Positions 50,073 through 59,454 of a stretch of DNA of 64,000 nt are shown here, one piece after another (positions within the stretch are counted from its first letter, which is position 1; each line of letters starts with the position of its first letter). The DNA comes from Aliihoeflea sp052435735 (GTDB lineage Bacteria; Pseudomonadota; Alphaproteobacteria; Rhizobiales; Rhizobiaceae). Where the stretch lies: NCBI GenBank assembly GCA_052435735.1, contig JBQVNB010000013.1, positions 1 through 64,000 on the forward strand, read 5' to 3'. The notes beneath the pieces were generated by a model, which was not told the origin of the DNA, searched no databases, and saw nothing but the letters and a program-made list of their open reading frames with translations. A program made the position numbers and the translations under genes.

Positions 50073-51098
50073 GTGAGCGAGGCGCCTCCCTTCTGGTGGC
50101 ACAAGCCCGACTGGCGCGCCTGGTCGCTGTGGCCGCTGTCGAAGCTCTACGGCCTCGCCGCCCGCCATCGTCTCCAGACCGCGCCGCGCAAGCGGATCGA
50201 CGTGCCGGTGCTGTGCATCGGCAATCTGACGGTCGGCGGCACCGGCAAGACGCCGGTGGCGATCGCATTCGCCAGGCAGGCAAAGGCGATGCGGCTGAAG
50301 CCCGGCTTCCTGTCGCGCGGCCATGGCGGCTCGGTTTCCGGCGCGCATCTGGTCAACCTCCACCATGACGGCGCGCGCTATGTCGGCGACGAACCGCTGC
50401 TTCTGGCCGCCCACGCGCCGGTCGCGGTGTCGGCAAACCGCGCCGAAGGCGTCAAGCTCCTGCTGGGCGAGGGCTGCGACTTCGTCATCATGGATGACGG
50501 CTTCCAGAGCGCGCAGATCCATATCGACTACGCCCTCGTCGTGGTCGATGCCGAACGCGGCATCGGCAACGGCCACACCATCCCCGGCGGTCCGATGCGC
50601 GCCTCGCTGGTCGACCAGATGCGCCATCTGACGGCCCTGCTCGAAATGGGCGAGGGGAATGCGGCTTCGACCGTCGTGCGCCACGCGGCGCGCGCGGGCC
50701 GGCCGGTCTATCGGGCAAAGACCCGGCCGCTACCGCTGGAAGCGATCCGCGGCAAGCGCTGCCTCGCTTTCGCCGGCATCGGCAATCCGGAAAAATTCTA
50801 CCGCACGGTGCGCGAACTGGGCGGCGAGGTGGCCGCAACCCGCAGCTTCGCCGACCACCATTTCTACAGCGCCGACGAGGCGCGCGACCTGATGCAGGAC
50901 GCCGACAAGGACGGGCTTATACTTGTCACCACCGCCAAGGACGCCATCCGGCTGGCGCACGGATCGCAGGCGCTGGAGGAGCTTCACCATCGGGCTGAGG
51001 TGGTGGAGATCGACGTGGCGTTCGAGACGGGTGTGACGCCCGGCGCGGTGATCGGGGAGACGCTGAAGGCGTGGAGAAGGCGGCGGCTGGAGGGGTGA
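50073..51098 (+). CDS. lpxK: tetraacyldisaccharide 4'-kinase
   Basis: It phosphorylates the 4' position of the lipid A disaccharide. The 341-residue protein has the P-loop CIGNLTVGGTGKTPVAIAFA and FVIMDDGFQSAQIHIDYALV. GTG 50073 starts 4 bases after the waaA stop codon. The downstream palindrome C probably ends the operon. Confidence 0.95.
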   Translation: MSEAPPFWWHKPDWRAWSLWPLSKLYGLAARHRLQTAPRKRIDVPVLCIGNLTVGGTGKTPVAIAFARQAKAMRLKPGFLSRGHGGSVSGAHLVNLHHDGARYVGDEPLLLAAHAPVAVSANRAEGVKLLLGEGCDFVIMDDGFQSAQIHIDYALVVVDAERGIGNGHTIPGGPMRASLVDQMRHLTALLEMGEGNAASTVVRHAARAGRPVYRAKTRPLPLEAIRGKRCLAFAGIGNPEKFYRTVRELGGEVAATRSFADHHFYSADEARDLMQDADKDGLILVTTAKDAIRLAHGSQALEELHHRAEVVEIDVAFETGVTPGAVIGETLKAWRRRRLEG

Positions 51099-51118
51099 TT
51101 CTTGCGTCGATCCGACGT

Positions 51119-51295
51119 GCGCCCCCTCCGACCCTTCGGGCCACCTCCCCCGTAAACGGGGGAGGACCCAGCGTCGAGCGCGCCGGCAATATGATCTTCC
51201 CTGCAAGGCGCGCAGGAACCGCAGCCGATGACGGCCGCGACTTTGATCCTCCCCTGCGAAGCGGGGGAGGTGGCCCGAAGGGTCGGAGGGGGCGC
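51119..51295. repeat. long palindromic repeat, family C
   Basis: The left arm begins GCGCCCCCTCCGACCCTTCG and contains CCTCCCCCG-4-CGGGGGAGG. The right arm contains CCTCCCCTGCGAAGCGGGGG and ends GGTCGGAGGGGGCGC. Arms of about 45 bases pair across about 80 bases. It separates the convergent lpxK and DUF2093 genes. Confidence 0.88.
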
Positions 51296-51304
51296 CGCGG
51301 AAGC

Positions 51305-51541
51305 CTACCCCTTCGCCCGCGCCCTCAAACCCGGATTTTCCTGCAATTCCCGGTTCAGCGAAATCTCGGCATTCGCATAAGGCTCCTGCCGCGCGACGCT
51401 CCAGTATTTGAGCTCGTCGAGCGGAATCGACTCGCCGGTCACCGCGCAGCGTACGAACGATCCCGGCGTCATCACCTGGAAATCGCCGTCGAGATAACGG
51501 ATGCGGGCTTCCTTGCCGCCGGGGCCTTCGAAACGGTTCAT
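51305..51541 (-). CDS. DUF2093 domain protein
   Basis: A 78-residue protein starting MNRFEGPGGKEARIRYLDGD. It contains FVRCAVTGESIPLDELKYWS and ends RELQENPGLRARAKG. It matches the small DUF2093 family commonly found beside lpxK and mutL in Rhizobiales. The function is unknown. Confidence 0.85.
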   Translation of the reverse strand: MNRFEGPGGKEARIRYLDGDFQVMTPGSFVRCAVTGESIPLDELKYWSVARQEPYANAEISLNRELQENPGLRARAKG

Positions 51542-51596
51542 GGGATGCGCCTTCTGGTCCCGGTGGTTCCGCCACAAATGCGGTGTCAGGTCAAGC

Positions 51597-53375
51597 TTAT
51601 CTGCGCCCGAAAAGCCGCTCGATGTCGGCGAGCTTGAGCTCGACATAGGTCGGACGGCCGTGATTGCAGGTGGCCGAGCCCGGCGTCGCCTCCATCTGGC
51701 GCAAGAGCGCGTTCATCTCGTCGGGCTTCAGCCGGCGGCCCGAGCGGACGGAACCGTGGCAGGCCATGGTGGCGGCGATGTGGTGGAGCCGGGCGGTCAG
51801 CGTTTCGACCGTGTCATTGTCGGCGATCTCGTCGGCAAGGTCGCGGACGAGTTGCTGCACGTCCATTTCGCCCAACATCGCCGGCGTCTCGCGCACCGCG
51901 ACCGCGCCCGGCCCGAAACGTTCGATCGAAAGCCCGAAGCGGGCGAGCGTCTCGGCCTGCGCGATGAGGCGTGATGCGTCGTCTTCGGACAGGTCGACGA
52001 TCTCCGGCAGGAGCAGCATCTGCGCCGGCAGCGGCCGCGAATGCAGCGCGGTCTTCAGCGCCTCGTAGACGAGGCGTTCATGCGCGGCATGCTGATCGAC
52101 GATGATGAGCGAGCGGTCGGTCTGGGCGATGATGTAGTTTTCGTGCACCTGCGCGCGGGCGGCGCCGAGCGGCTGGGCGAGGGCCTCCGGGGCGGGCTCC
52201 GAAAGGCCTGCGCGATGGTCTGCGGAGGCGATCGTGTCGGCGAAAACGCTCTGCGCGGCTTCGGCGAAGCCGGTGTCGAGCGGGCGCTGGAATGAAGTCG
52301 CGGCGTCGAAGCCGGGCGACAGGCGTGGCGGCGGCGCGCGGAACATTTCGGCCATAGAACTCGCGGCCGACGTCGAGCCACGGATGCCGGCGGTGCCGAG
52401 CGCCTGCCGGATCGCGCCGACCATCAACCCGCGCACCAGACCCGGATCGCGAAAGCGCACGTCTGCCTTGGCCGGATGCACGTTGACGTCGACCAGCGCC
52501 GGTTCGATGTCGACGAAGAGCGCCGTGACGGCATGGCGGTCGCGCGGCAGGACGTCAGCATAGGCGCCGCGAATGGCGCCGGTGAGCATCTTGTCGCGCA
52601 CCGGGCGGCCGTTGACATAGACATATTGCTGGAGCGCGTTGGCCCGCGTGAAGGACGGGATCGAGGCATGGCCGGAGAGCCGGACGTCGGGGCGCTCGGC
52701 GCGGATTTCGAGCGCGTTGTCGGAAAAGTCGCGGCCCATCACCTGCGCGATGCGCTCGCGCTGGCCGGCGGCGTCGTCGCTCGACGCGGCGAGGTCGAGG
52801 GTCGTGCGGTCGGGGCCGGAGAGCGTGAAGCGCACATGAGGGAAGGCGATGGCGATGCGCTTGACCATCTCGGAAATAGCGGCAGTCTCGGCCCGCTCGC
52901 TCTTCATGAATTTGAGCCGCGCGGGCGTGGCGAAGAAGAGGTCGCGCACCTCGACCATGGTGCCCGGATTGGCGGCGGCGGGCCGCACCGGCGAAACGCG
53001 CCCGCCCTCGACGACGATCTCCGCACCGTCGCCTGCGCGCGTGCGCGAGCGGATCGTCAGCTTGGCGATCGAGCCGATGGAGGGCAGCGCCTCGCCGCGA
53101 AAGCCGAGCGAGCGGATGTCGAGAATGTCGTCGGTGAGCTTCGAGGTGCAGTGCCGCCCGATGGCGAGCGCGAGGTCCGCAGCATTCATGCCGAAGCCGT
53201 CGTCGGTGACGCGGATCAGTTGCAGCCCGCCGCCGGCCGTCGCGATCTCGACGCGGCGCGCGCCGGCGTCGAGTGCGTTTTCGACCAGTTCCTTTACCAC
53301 GCTGGCAGGCCGTTCGATGACCTCGCCGGCGGCGATCTGGTTGACGATGGTTTCGGACAATTGGCGGATGGGCAT
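51597..53375 (-). CDS. mutL: DNA mismatch repair protein MutL
   Basis: A 592-residue GHKL ATPase coordinating mismatch repair. N-terminal motifs: IVNQIAAGEVIERPASVVKE, VTDDGFGMNAADLALAIGRH and SLGFRGEALPSIGSIAKL. The C-terminal domain carries VDQHAAHERLVYEALK, matching the DQHAx2Ex4E endonuclease metal motif expected where MutH is absent. Full length. Confidence 0.97.
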   Translation of the reverse strand: MPIRQLSETIVNQIAAGEVIERPASVVKELVENALDAGARRVEIATAGGGLQLIRVTDDGFGMNAADLALAIGRHCTSKLTDDILDIRSLGFRGEALPSIGSIAKLTIRSRTRAGDGAEIVVEGGRVSPVRPAAANPGTMVEVRDLFFATPARLKFMKSERAETAAISEMVKRIAIAFPHVRFTLSGPDRTTLDLAASSDDAAGQRERIAQVMGRDFSDNALEIRAERPDVRLSGHASIPSFTRANALQQYVYVNGRPVRDKMLTGAIRGAYADVLPRDRHAVTALFVDIEPALVDVNVHPAKADVRFRDPGLVRGLMVGAIRQALGTAGIRGSTSAASSMAEMFRAPPPRLSPGFDAATSFQRPLDTGFAEAAQSVFADTIASADHRAGLSEPAPEALAQPLGAARAQVHENYIIAQTDRSLIIVDQHAAHERLVYEALKTALHSRPLPAQMLLLPEIVDLSEDDASRLIAQAETLARFGLSIERFGPGAVAVRETPAMLGEMDVQQLVRDLADEIADNDTVETLTARLHHIAATMACHGSVRSGRRLKPDEMNALLRQMEATPGSATCNHGRPTYVELKLADIERLFGRR

Positions 53376-53511
53376 CGGCGAAATCTAGCCGGAATCGGCA
53401 GGCCGCGCGAGGGCGCGGCGGCGCTTATGGACAGGTTCGGGTCGGTCGCGGCCCTTGGCGGGGCTTCCTGGATGCGCCTAGAGTGCGCTTACGCAGGGAG
53501 AGGAGCCCGAC

Positions 53512-55059
53512 ATGCTGGACGAAGTGCAGGGCAAAAGGCGCGAGCGGAGCGGACGCGAGGCGCGGCGCGAGGCGCGCGCGGGCGGGCAGGCGGGGCCGGG
53601 CAGGCCCTATATCGTCCGCAACATCCCGACCTACGACATACTGTCCGAGGAAAATCTTCTGCGCATCGAGGCGACGGCCGACCGCATCCTCGCCGAAATC
53701 GGCATCGAGTTCCGCGACGACGACATCGCGCTCGACCACTGGCGCAAGGCAGGGGCCAAGGTCGACGGGGTGCTGGTCAAGTTCGAGCCCGGAATGCTGC
53801 GCGAGGTATTGAAGACGGCGCCGGCCGAATTCACGCAGCACGCGCGCAATCCGGCGAATTCGGTCAGGATCGGAGGCAGGAACGTCGTCTTCTCGCCCGC
53901 CTACGGCTCGCCCTTCGTGATGGATATCGAGCGCGGCCGGCGTTACGGCACGCTGGAGGATTTCGAGAATTTCATCAAGCTGGCGCAGGCTTCGCCCTTT
54001 TTGCATCATTCCGGCGGCACGATCTGCGAGCCGGTCGACGTGCCGGTCAACAAGCGCCATCTCGACATGGTCTACGCCCATATCCGCTATTCCGACCGCC
54101 CCTTCATGGGCTCGGTGACGGCCGAGAGCCGCGCCGAGGAGTCCATCGATATGGCCCGGCTGGTCTTCGGCCGCGACTTCGTCGACCAGAACTGCGTCAT
54201 CCTCGGCAATGTCAACGTCAACTCGCCGCTTGTCTGGGACGGCACGATGACGAACGCGCTGCGCGCCTATGCCCGCGCCAACCAGGCGGCAGTGATCGTG
54301 CCCTTCATCCTCGGCGGCGCGATGGGACCGGTGACCAATGCCGGAGCCATAGCGCAATCGCTGGTCGAGACCATGGCCGGTTGCGCGCTGACGCAATTGG
54401 AGCGGCCCGGCGCGCCGGTGATCTTCGGCAATTTCCTGTCATCCATGTCGCTCAGGTCAGGATCGCCCACCTTCGGCACGCCGGAGCCGGCGATCGGCTC
54501 GATGGTCATCGGACAGCTTGCGCGGAGACTGAACCTGCCTCTCAGATGCTCCGGCAATTTCACAACGTCGAAACTGCCCGACGGCCAGGCGATGAACGAG
54601 GGCACGATGTCGATGCTCGCCGCCGTCCATTGCGGCGCGAACTTCATCCTTCATTCGGCCGGCTTCCTCGACGGACTCCTGTCGATGTCCTACGAGAAAT
54701 TCGTCATGGACGCCGATTTCTGCGGCGCGCTCCACACCTATCTCGACGGCGTCAAGGTCGACGACAACCAGCTCGCCTTCGACGCCTTCGCCGAGGTCGG
54801 GCCGGGCAGCCATTTCTTCGGCTGCGCGCACACGATGGCGAATTACGAGACGGCGTTTTGGGATTCGAGCCTCGCCGACAACGAGGCCTTCGAGAAATGG
54901 GAGGACGCCGGCGGCGAGGACGCCATGGACCGCGCCAACCGGCTCTGGAAGAAGCAACTCGCGGAGTTCGAGGCACCGCCGCTGGACGTCGCGGTGGATG
55001 ATGCGCTGAAGGATTTCATCGCCAGGCGCAAGGCGGCGAATGACGATGCGTGGTATTGA
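53512..55059 (+). CDS. MttB-family corrinoid methyltransferase, non-pyrrolysine
   Basis: A 515-residue member of the trimethylamine methyltransferase superfamily. Family blocks: YIVRNIPTYDILSEENLLRI, FSPAYGSPFVMDIERGRRYG, MSMLAAVHCGANFILHSAGF and DADFCGALHTYLDGVKV. The frame has no internal TAG, so it belongs to the large non-Pyl group, whose characterised members demethylate glycine betaine or related amines. No corrinoid-protein gene is in the window. An Arg/Gly-rich first 30 residues is unusual. Nearby is an N-methyl-amine type flavin oxidoreductase. Confidence 0.85.
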   Translation: MLDEVQGKRRERSGREARREARAGGQAGPGRPYIVRNIPTYDILSEENLLRIEATADRILAEIGIEFRDDDIALDHWRKAGAKVDGVLVKFEPGMLREVLKTAPAEFTQHARNPANSVRIGGRNVVFSPAYGSPFVMDIERGRRYGTLEDFENFIKLAQASPFLHHSGGTICEPVDVPVNKRHLDMVYAHIRYSDRPFMGSVTAESRAEESIDMARLVFGRDFVDQNCVILGNVNVNSPLVWDGTMTNALRAYARANQAAVIVPFILGGAMGPVTNAGAIAQSLVETMAGCALTQLERPGAPVIFGNFLSSMSLRSGSPTFGTPEPAIGSMVIGQLARRLNLPLRCSGNFTTSKLPDGQAMNEGTMSMLAAVHCGANFILHSAGFLDGLLSMSYEKFVMDADFCGALHTYLDGVKVDDNQLAFDAFAEVGPGSHFFGCAHTMANYETAFWDSSLADNEAFEKWEDAGGEDAMDRANRLWKKQLAEFEAPPLDVAVDDALKDFIARRKAANDDAWY

Positions 55060-55067
55060 GGAGAGCG

Positions 55068-55096
55068 TTTGTGCGGCCGCTCCGTCGTGTTATGAT
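55068..55096 (+). promoter_or_regulatory. candidate promoter of the RelB/ParE-type module
   Basis: TTTGTG, 17 bases, TATGAT, ending 6 bases before the antitoxin ATG. The message would be leaderless or nearly so. A weak inverted repeat, GAGCG-10-CGCTC, overlaps the -35. Confidence 0.45.
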
Positions 55097-55102
55097 TCCT
55101 GC

Positions 55103-55333
55103 ATGACCAAGCTATTCCAAATGGCGGTGGAAGCCGCGCAGCGGCTCTCTCCGGACGCGCAGGATGGACTCGCACTGACGATCCTTGAGATAGTCGGGGA
55201 TGAAAAGTCCGACATCTATGTCCTTTCGGACGATGAGAGACAGGCGATTGAAGCTTCGCGCGCCCAAATTGCCCGCGGTGAATTTGCGACGGAAGACGAG
55301 ATCGAGGCGGTACTGAACAAGTATGCGCAATGA
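55103..55333 (+). CDS. antitoxin of a ParE-type module
   Basis: A 76-residue protein. The C-terminal half LSDDERQAIEASRAQIARGE is the short helix pattern common to antitoxins paired with RelE/ParE toxins, ending DEIEAVLNKYAQ. The N-terminal part (AVEAAQRLSPDAQDGLALTI) is helical without a clear DNA-binding fold. The stop overlaps the toxin start by 4 bp. Confidence 0.8.
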   Translation: MTKLFQMAVEAAQRLSPDAQDGLALTILEIVGDEKSDIYVLSDDERQAIEASRAQIARGEFATEDEIEAVLNKYAQ

Positions 55334-55626
55334 AGGCGCGGCTTTCGCCGGCGGCGCTGGAAGATCTCGATGGCATCCTGCGGTTTCTGGCGTCACAGTC
55401 GCCGTCAGCCGCAGCGGGGTTTCGCGACAAATTTAAGCAGATAAGGCAGTTGCTCGGCGTCTATCCACATGGCGGTCGGCGAACCGATCAGGAAAATCTG
55501 CGCTACGTGAACGCTCGACCGTATCCGTACCTTGTCTTCTACGACGTGATTGACGGTCAGGCGGTCATTCAACGGCTGATCCACGGGGCACGCAATCCGC
55601 TCTCCATGCCGGGCCGCCCGAGCTAA
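55330..55626 (+). CDS. RelE/ParE family toxin
   Basis: A 98-residue toxin. ARLSPAALEDLDGILRFLAS at the start and NLRYVNARPYPYLVFYDVID with VIQRLIHGARNP at the end are the ParE fold signature. ParE poisons gyrase while RelE cleaves mRNA; the sequence alone suggests ParE. ATG 55330 overlaps the antitoxin stop. Confidence 0.88.
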   Translation: MKARLSPAALEDLDGILRFLASQSPSAAAGFRDKFKQIRQLLGVYPHGGRRTDQENLRYVNARPYPYLVFYDVIDGQAVIQRLIHGARNPLSMPGRPS

Positions 55627-55636
55627 GTCAGGCCAA

Positions 55637-55999
55637 CTACCGCTCCGCCAACCCCTCCAACTCCTCCGCCCGCGTGCGGGTCAACTCCACCATGCACGAA
55701 TTGCCCTCGATCGCCGCGATCGTGCCTTCGCCGGAGCGATAATACCCGCAGCTTGCGTCGCGATAGGCGATCCAGGTGCGCTGGACGTCGCGAAACTGGG
55801 TGCGGCGTTCGCCTTCGAGCGGTTCGATGGCGGCGCGGTAGGCGGTGTTGAGGCGCGCGTCCCAGTCCTCGTAGGTTTCGGTCAGGCATTCGACGATGTC
55901 GACGGTGGTGACGGCGTCGGGACAGGTCTCTTCATCCTCGGCGAACGCGGGCGCTGCGAAAAGAAGAAGGGCGGGAATGATCATCGAAATGGCGCGCAT
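55637..55999 (-). CDS. LprI-like lysozyme inhibitor family protein (DUF1311)
   Basis: A 120-residue secreted protein. Signal peptide MRAISMIIPALLLFAAPAFA, then ETCPDAVTTVDIVECLTETY, LNTAYRAAIEPLEGERRTQF and AWIAYRDASCGYY-like blocks (TWIAYRDASCGYYRSGEGT), with conserved Cys pairs. This is the DUF1311/LprI pattern, a periplasmic group that includes lysozyme inhibitors. ATG 55999 is chosen for the signal peptide. Confidence 0.83.
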   Translation of the reverse strand: MRAISMIIPALLLFAAPAFAEDEETCPDAVTTVDIVECLTETYEDWDARLNTAYRAAIEPLEGERRTQFRDVQRTWIAYRDASCGYYRSGEGTIAAIEGNSCMVELTRTRAEELEGLAER

Positions 56000-56067
56000 G
56001 GACTTGCTCCGTTGGTCTGGAGCGTCGAACAATGCGATGCCCGCCTACGCATCGCAAGCGAGACCCG

Positions 56068-58113
56068 ATGTCGAACGATCCGCTGCTCCAGCCTTTCCGC
56101 CTCAAGCATTTGACGTTCAAGAACCGGGTGATGTCGACGGCGCACGAGCCGGCCTATTCGGAAGACGGGATGCCGAAGGAGCGCTACCGGCTCTACCACG
56201 CGGAAAAGGCCAAGGGCGGCATGGCGCTGACGATGACGGCCGGCTCGGCGCTCGTCTCGAGGGACAGCCCGGCGGCGTTCGGCAATCTGGAGGCCTATCG
56301 CGACGAGATCGTGCCTTGGATGCGCGAACTGGCGGATGCCTGCCACGAACATGACTGCAAGGTCATGATCCAGTTGACGCATCTGGGCCGTCGGACGGGC
56401 TGGAACCGGGCCGACTGGCTGCCGGTCCTCTCCGCCTCGCCGGTGCGTGAAGCAGCGCATCGGGCCTTTCCGAAGGAGGCGGAGGAGTGGGACATCGAGC
56501 GCATCGTCGCCGACTACGCGTCGGCCGCTGAGCGCATGAAGGCAGCCGGGCTCGATGGTATCGAGTTCGAGGCCTATGGTCATCTGATGGACGGGTTCTG
56601 GTCGCCGGCGACGAACCATCGCGCGGACGACTATGGCGGGTCGCTGGAAAACCGGATGCGGTTTTCGGTGCGGGTGCTCGATGCGGTGCGCGACGCCGTC
56701 GGGCCGGATTTCGTCGTCGGCATCCGTATGGTGGCGGACGAGGATCTGGAGACGGGGCTCTCCCGCGCCGAAGGCGTCGAGATCGCGCAGATGCTGGCGC
56801 GGTCGGGCAAGGTCGATTTTCTCAACATCATCCGCGGCCATATCGACACCGATGCAGCACTGGTCGACGTCATCCCGGTGACGGGAATGCGCTCTGCGCC
56901 GCATCTCGATTTCGCCGGCGAGGTGCGCGCCGCGACGAAGTTCCCGGTCTTCCATGCCGCACGGATTTCCGACGTCGCGACCGCGCGCCATGCGATCGCC
57001 GAGGGCAAGCTCGACATGGTCGGCATGACGCGCGCGCATATCGCCGAGCCGCATATCGTCGCAAAGGTGAAGGCCGGCGCGGAGCACCGCATCCGCCCCT
57101 GCGTCGGCGCGACCTACTGCCTCGACCGCATCTATGAGGGTGGCGGCGCGCTGTGCATCCACAATGCGGCGACGGGACGCGAAGCGCAGATTTCGCATGT
57201 CATCGCCCGGACGGAAGGGCCGCTCAAGCATGTGGTCGTGGTAGGCGCAGGGCCGGGCGGGCTGGAGGCGGCGCGCGTCGCCGCCGAGCGCGGGCACGAG
57301 GTGACCGTGATGGAAGCCTCGTCGAAAGCCGGCGGTCAGATCGGGCTCGCGGTGCAGAACCCGCGTCGCCGCGAACTCGTCGGCATCGTCGACTGGCGGC
57401 TGGCCGAACTCGGCCATCTCGGCGTGACCATCCGCTACGATTGCTGGGCGGAGGTGGGGGACGTGTTGGAACTGGAGCCCGACGTTGTGGTGATCGCCAC
57501 CGGCGGCCTGCCGCAAAACCCGCCGCTAGAGGCGGGCGACGACCTCGTCGTGTCGAGCTGGGACATCCTGTCGGGCGCGGTGAAACCGGCCGAGAACGTG
57601 CTGCTTTTCGACGACAATGGCGGGCATCAGGGCATGTCGGCGGCCGAGATGATCGGCAATGCGGGATCGAAGCTCGAACTCGTCTCGCCCGAACGGCTGT
57701 TCGCGCCGGAGATGGGCGGCATGAACCACGTGCCCTACATGCGCGCCTTCCACGAGCGCCATGTGCGGGTGACGATCAACACGCGTGTCGTCGCCGTCCG
57801 GCGCGAGGGCAACGGGTTGGTGGCGACGCTCGGCTCGGACTATGCGAAGGGCTGGACCGAGGATCGGCACGTGGAGCAGGTTGTCGTCGAGCACGGAACG
57901 GCAGCGAACGACGAACTCTACCACGCGCTCAAATCCCATTCGAGGAACGGCGGCGCGGTGGATTACGAAAGCCTCGTCGGCGGGCAGGGTGCGCTCTTTC
58001 CGCAGTCGAACGTTGACGGACGTTTCGACCTCTTCCGGATCGGCGACGCGGTCGCGGCGCGCAACATCCACGCGGCGATCTATGATGGAATCCGCTACGC
58101 CATCCGGTTGTAA
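56068..58113 (+). CDS. NADH:flavin oxidoreductase of the N-methylproline/dimethylamine demethylase type
   Basis: A 681-residue two-domain enzyme. The N-terminal old-yellow-enzyme barrel has QPFRLKHLTFKNRVMSTAHE, MIQLTHLGRRTG and WSPATNHRADDYGGSLENRM. The cluster loop is CVGATYCLDRIYEGGGALC. The C-terminal dinucleotide-binding part has HVVVVGAGPGGLEAARVAAE and DVVVIATGG. It resembles trimethylamine dehydrogenase and 2,4-dienoyl-CoA reductase; in rhizobia such genes demethylate N-methylproline or dimethylglycine. Relative to the usual CxxCxxC, the middle Cys is Ala. Confidence 0.85.
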   Translation: MSNDPLLQPFRLKHLTFKNRVMSTAHEPAYSEDGMPKERYRLYHAEKAKGGMALTMTAGSALVSRDSPAAFGNLEAYRDEIVPWMRELADACHEHDCKVMIQLTHLGRRTGWNRADWLPVLSASPVREAAHRAFPKEAEEWDIERIVADYASAAERMKAAGLDGIEFEAYGHLMDGFWSPATNHRADDYGGSLENRMRFSVRVLDAVRDAVGPDFVVGIRMVADEDLETGLSRAEGVEIAQMLARSGKVDFLNIIRGHIDTDAALVDVIPVTGMRSAPHLDFAGEVRAATKFPVFHAARISDVATARHAIAEGKLDMVGMTRAHIAEPHIVAKVKAGAEHRIRPCVGATYCLDRIYEGGGALCIHNAATGREAQISHVIARTEGPLKHVVVVGAGPGGLEAARVAAERGHEVTVMEASSKAGGQIGLAVQNPRRRELVGIVDWRLAELGHLGVTIRYDCWAEVGDVLELEPDVVVIATGGLPQNPPLEAGDDLVVSSWDILSGAVKPAENVLLFDDNGGHQGMSAAEMIGNAGSKLELVSPERLFAPEMGGMNHVPYMRAFHERHVRVTINTRVVAVRREGNGLVATLGSDYAKGWTEDRHVEQVVVEHGTAANDELYHALKSHSRNGGAVDYESLVGGQGALFPQSNVDGRFDLFRIGDAVAARNIHAAIYDGIRYAIRL

Positions 58114-58226
58114 TTCCGCCGCTTGCCGCCGGTCGGGCACAAAAACTGTTTCGCGCCGCGTCCAATGGCACTAAGTTGCCGCCCAAATGGCAATTTTCGC
58201 AATCTGCAACTCCGGACGGTGACGAA

Positions 58227-59435
58227 ATGAACATGGAAGTTAGAGCCAAGGACACGTCCGCGGCTTTCGCGTGGAACGATCCTTTCCTTCTCGACGATCA
58301 ACTGACCGAAGACGAGCGGATGATCCGCGACACGGCGGCCGCCTTTGCGGCCGACAAGCTCGCGCCGCGCGTGCAGGAGGCGTATCTGGAGGAAAAGACC
58401 GATCCCGCGATCTTCCGCGAGATGGGCGAATCCGGTCTCCTGGGCGTCACGATCCCTGAGGAATATGGCGGCGTCGGTGCCGGCTACGTGGCCTATGGCC
58501 TCGTCGCCCGCGAGGTCGAACGCATCGATTCGGGCTACCGCTCGATGATGAGCGTCCAGTCCTCGCTCGTCATGCACCCGATCTATGCCTACGGTTCGGA
58601 AGAGCAGCGCAAGAAGTACCTGCCCAAGCTCGCTTCGGGCGAATGGATCGGCTGCTTCGGCCTGACCGAGCCGGATGCCGGCTCCGACCCCAACGGCATG
58701 AAGACGCGCGCCGTGAAGACGGCCGATGGCTACCGCCTGTCGGGCTCGAAGATGTGGATCTCGAACTCCCCGATCGCCGACGTCTTCGTCGTCTGGGCGA
58801 AGTCGGAAGCCCATGACAACAAGATCCGTGGCTTCGTGCTCGAAAAGGGCATGAAGGGCCTGTCCGCGCCGAAGATCGGCGGCAAGCTGAGCCTCCGCGC
58901 GTCGATCACCGGCGAAATTGTCATGGAAGGCGTCGAGGTAGGCGAGGACGCGCTGCTGCCGAACATTTCCGGTCTGTCCGGCCCGTTCGGCTGCTTGAAC
59001 CGCGCCCGATACGGCATTTCCTGGGGTGCGATGGGCGCTGCCGAGGATTGCTGGTTCCGCGCCCGCCAGTATGGCCTCGACCGCAAGCAGTTCGGCAAGC
59101 CGCTCGCCGGCATGCAGCTCTTCCAGAAGAAGCTCGCCGACATGCAGACGGAAATCGCGCTCGGCCTGCAGGGTAGCTTGCGCGTCGGCCGCCTGATGGA
59201 CGAGCACAAGTTCGCGCCCGAGATGATCTCGCTCGTCAAGCGCAACAATTGCGGCAAGGCGCTCGATATCGCCCGCCAGGCCCGCGACATGCACGGCGGC
59301 AACGGCATCCAGGTCGAGTACCACGTGATGCGACACGCGCAGAACCTCGAGACGGTCAACACCTATGAGGGCACGCACGACGTCCACGCGCTGATCCTCG
59401 GACGCGCGCAGACCGGGCTGCAGGCGTTCTTCTAG
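58227..59435 (+). CDS. gcdH: glutaryl-CoA dehydrogenase
   Basis: FAD enzyme oxidising and decarboxylating glutaryl-CoA to crotonyl-CoA in lysine and aromatic catabolism; 402 residues. Blocks: DPFLLDDQLTEDERMIRDTA, IGCFGLTEPDAGSDPNGMKT, NRARYGISWGAMGAAEDCWF and the catalytic Glu in NTYEGTHDVHALILGR. ATG 58227 is used. Followed by a terminator-like hairpin and an amino-acid transporter. Confidence 0.93.
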   Translation: MNMEVRAKDTSAAFAWNDPFLLDDQLTEDERMIRDTAAAFAADKLAPRVQEAYLEEKTDPAIFREMGESGLLGVTIPEEYGGVGAGYVAYGLVAREVERIDSGYRSMMSVQSSLVMHPIYAYGSEEQRKKYLPKLASGEWIGCFGLTEPDAGSDPNGMKTRAVKTADGYRLSGSKMWISNSPIADVFVVWAKSEAHDNKIRGFVLEKGMKGLSAPKIGGKLSLRASITGEIVMEGVEVGEDALLPNISGLSGPFGCLNRARYGISWGAMGAAEDCWFRARQYGLDRKQFGKPLAGMQLFQKKLADMQTEIALGLQGSLRVGRLMDEHKFAPEMISLVKRNNCGKALDIARQARDMHGGNGIQVEYHVMRHAQNLETVNTYEGTHDVHALILGRAQTGLQAFF

Positions 59436-59454
59436 GCGCCGCTCGCGACAGGGG

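Noticed and set aside
46618..50684. Very long minus-strand frames (612 and 815 codons) opposite pmbA, the IMPase and the waaA-lpxK block
   Set aside because: Arg/Asp/His-rich antisense of high-GC codons; the plus strand has motif-supported genes throughout.
53512..55059. Pyrrolysine-containing MttB
   Set aside because: The frame has no in-frame amber codon and no pyl genes are nearby.
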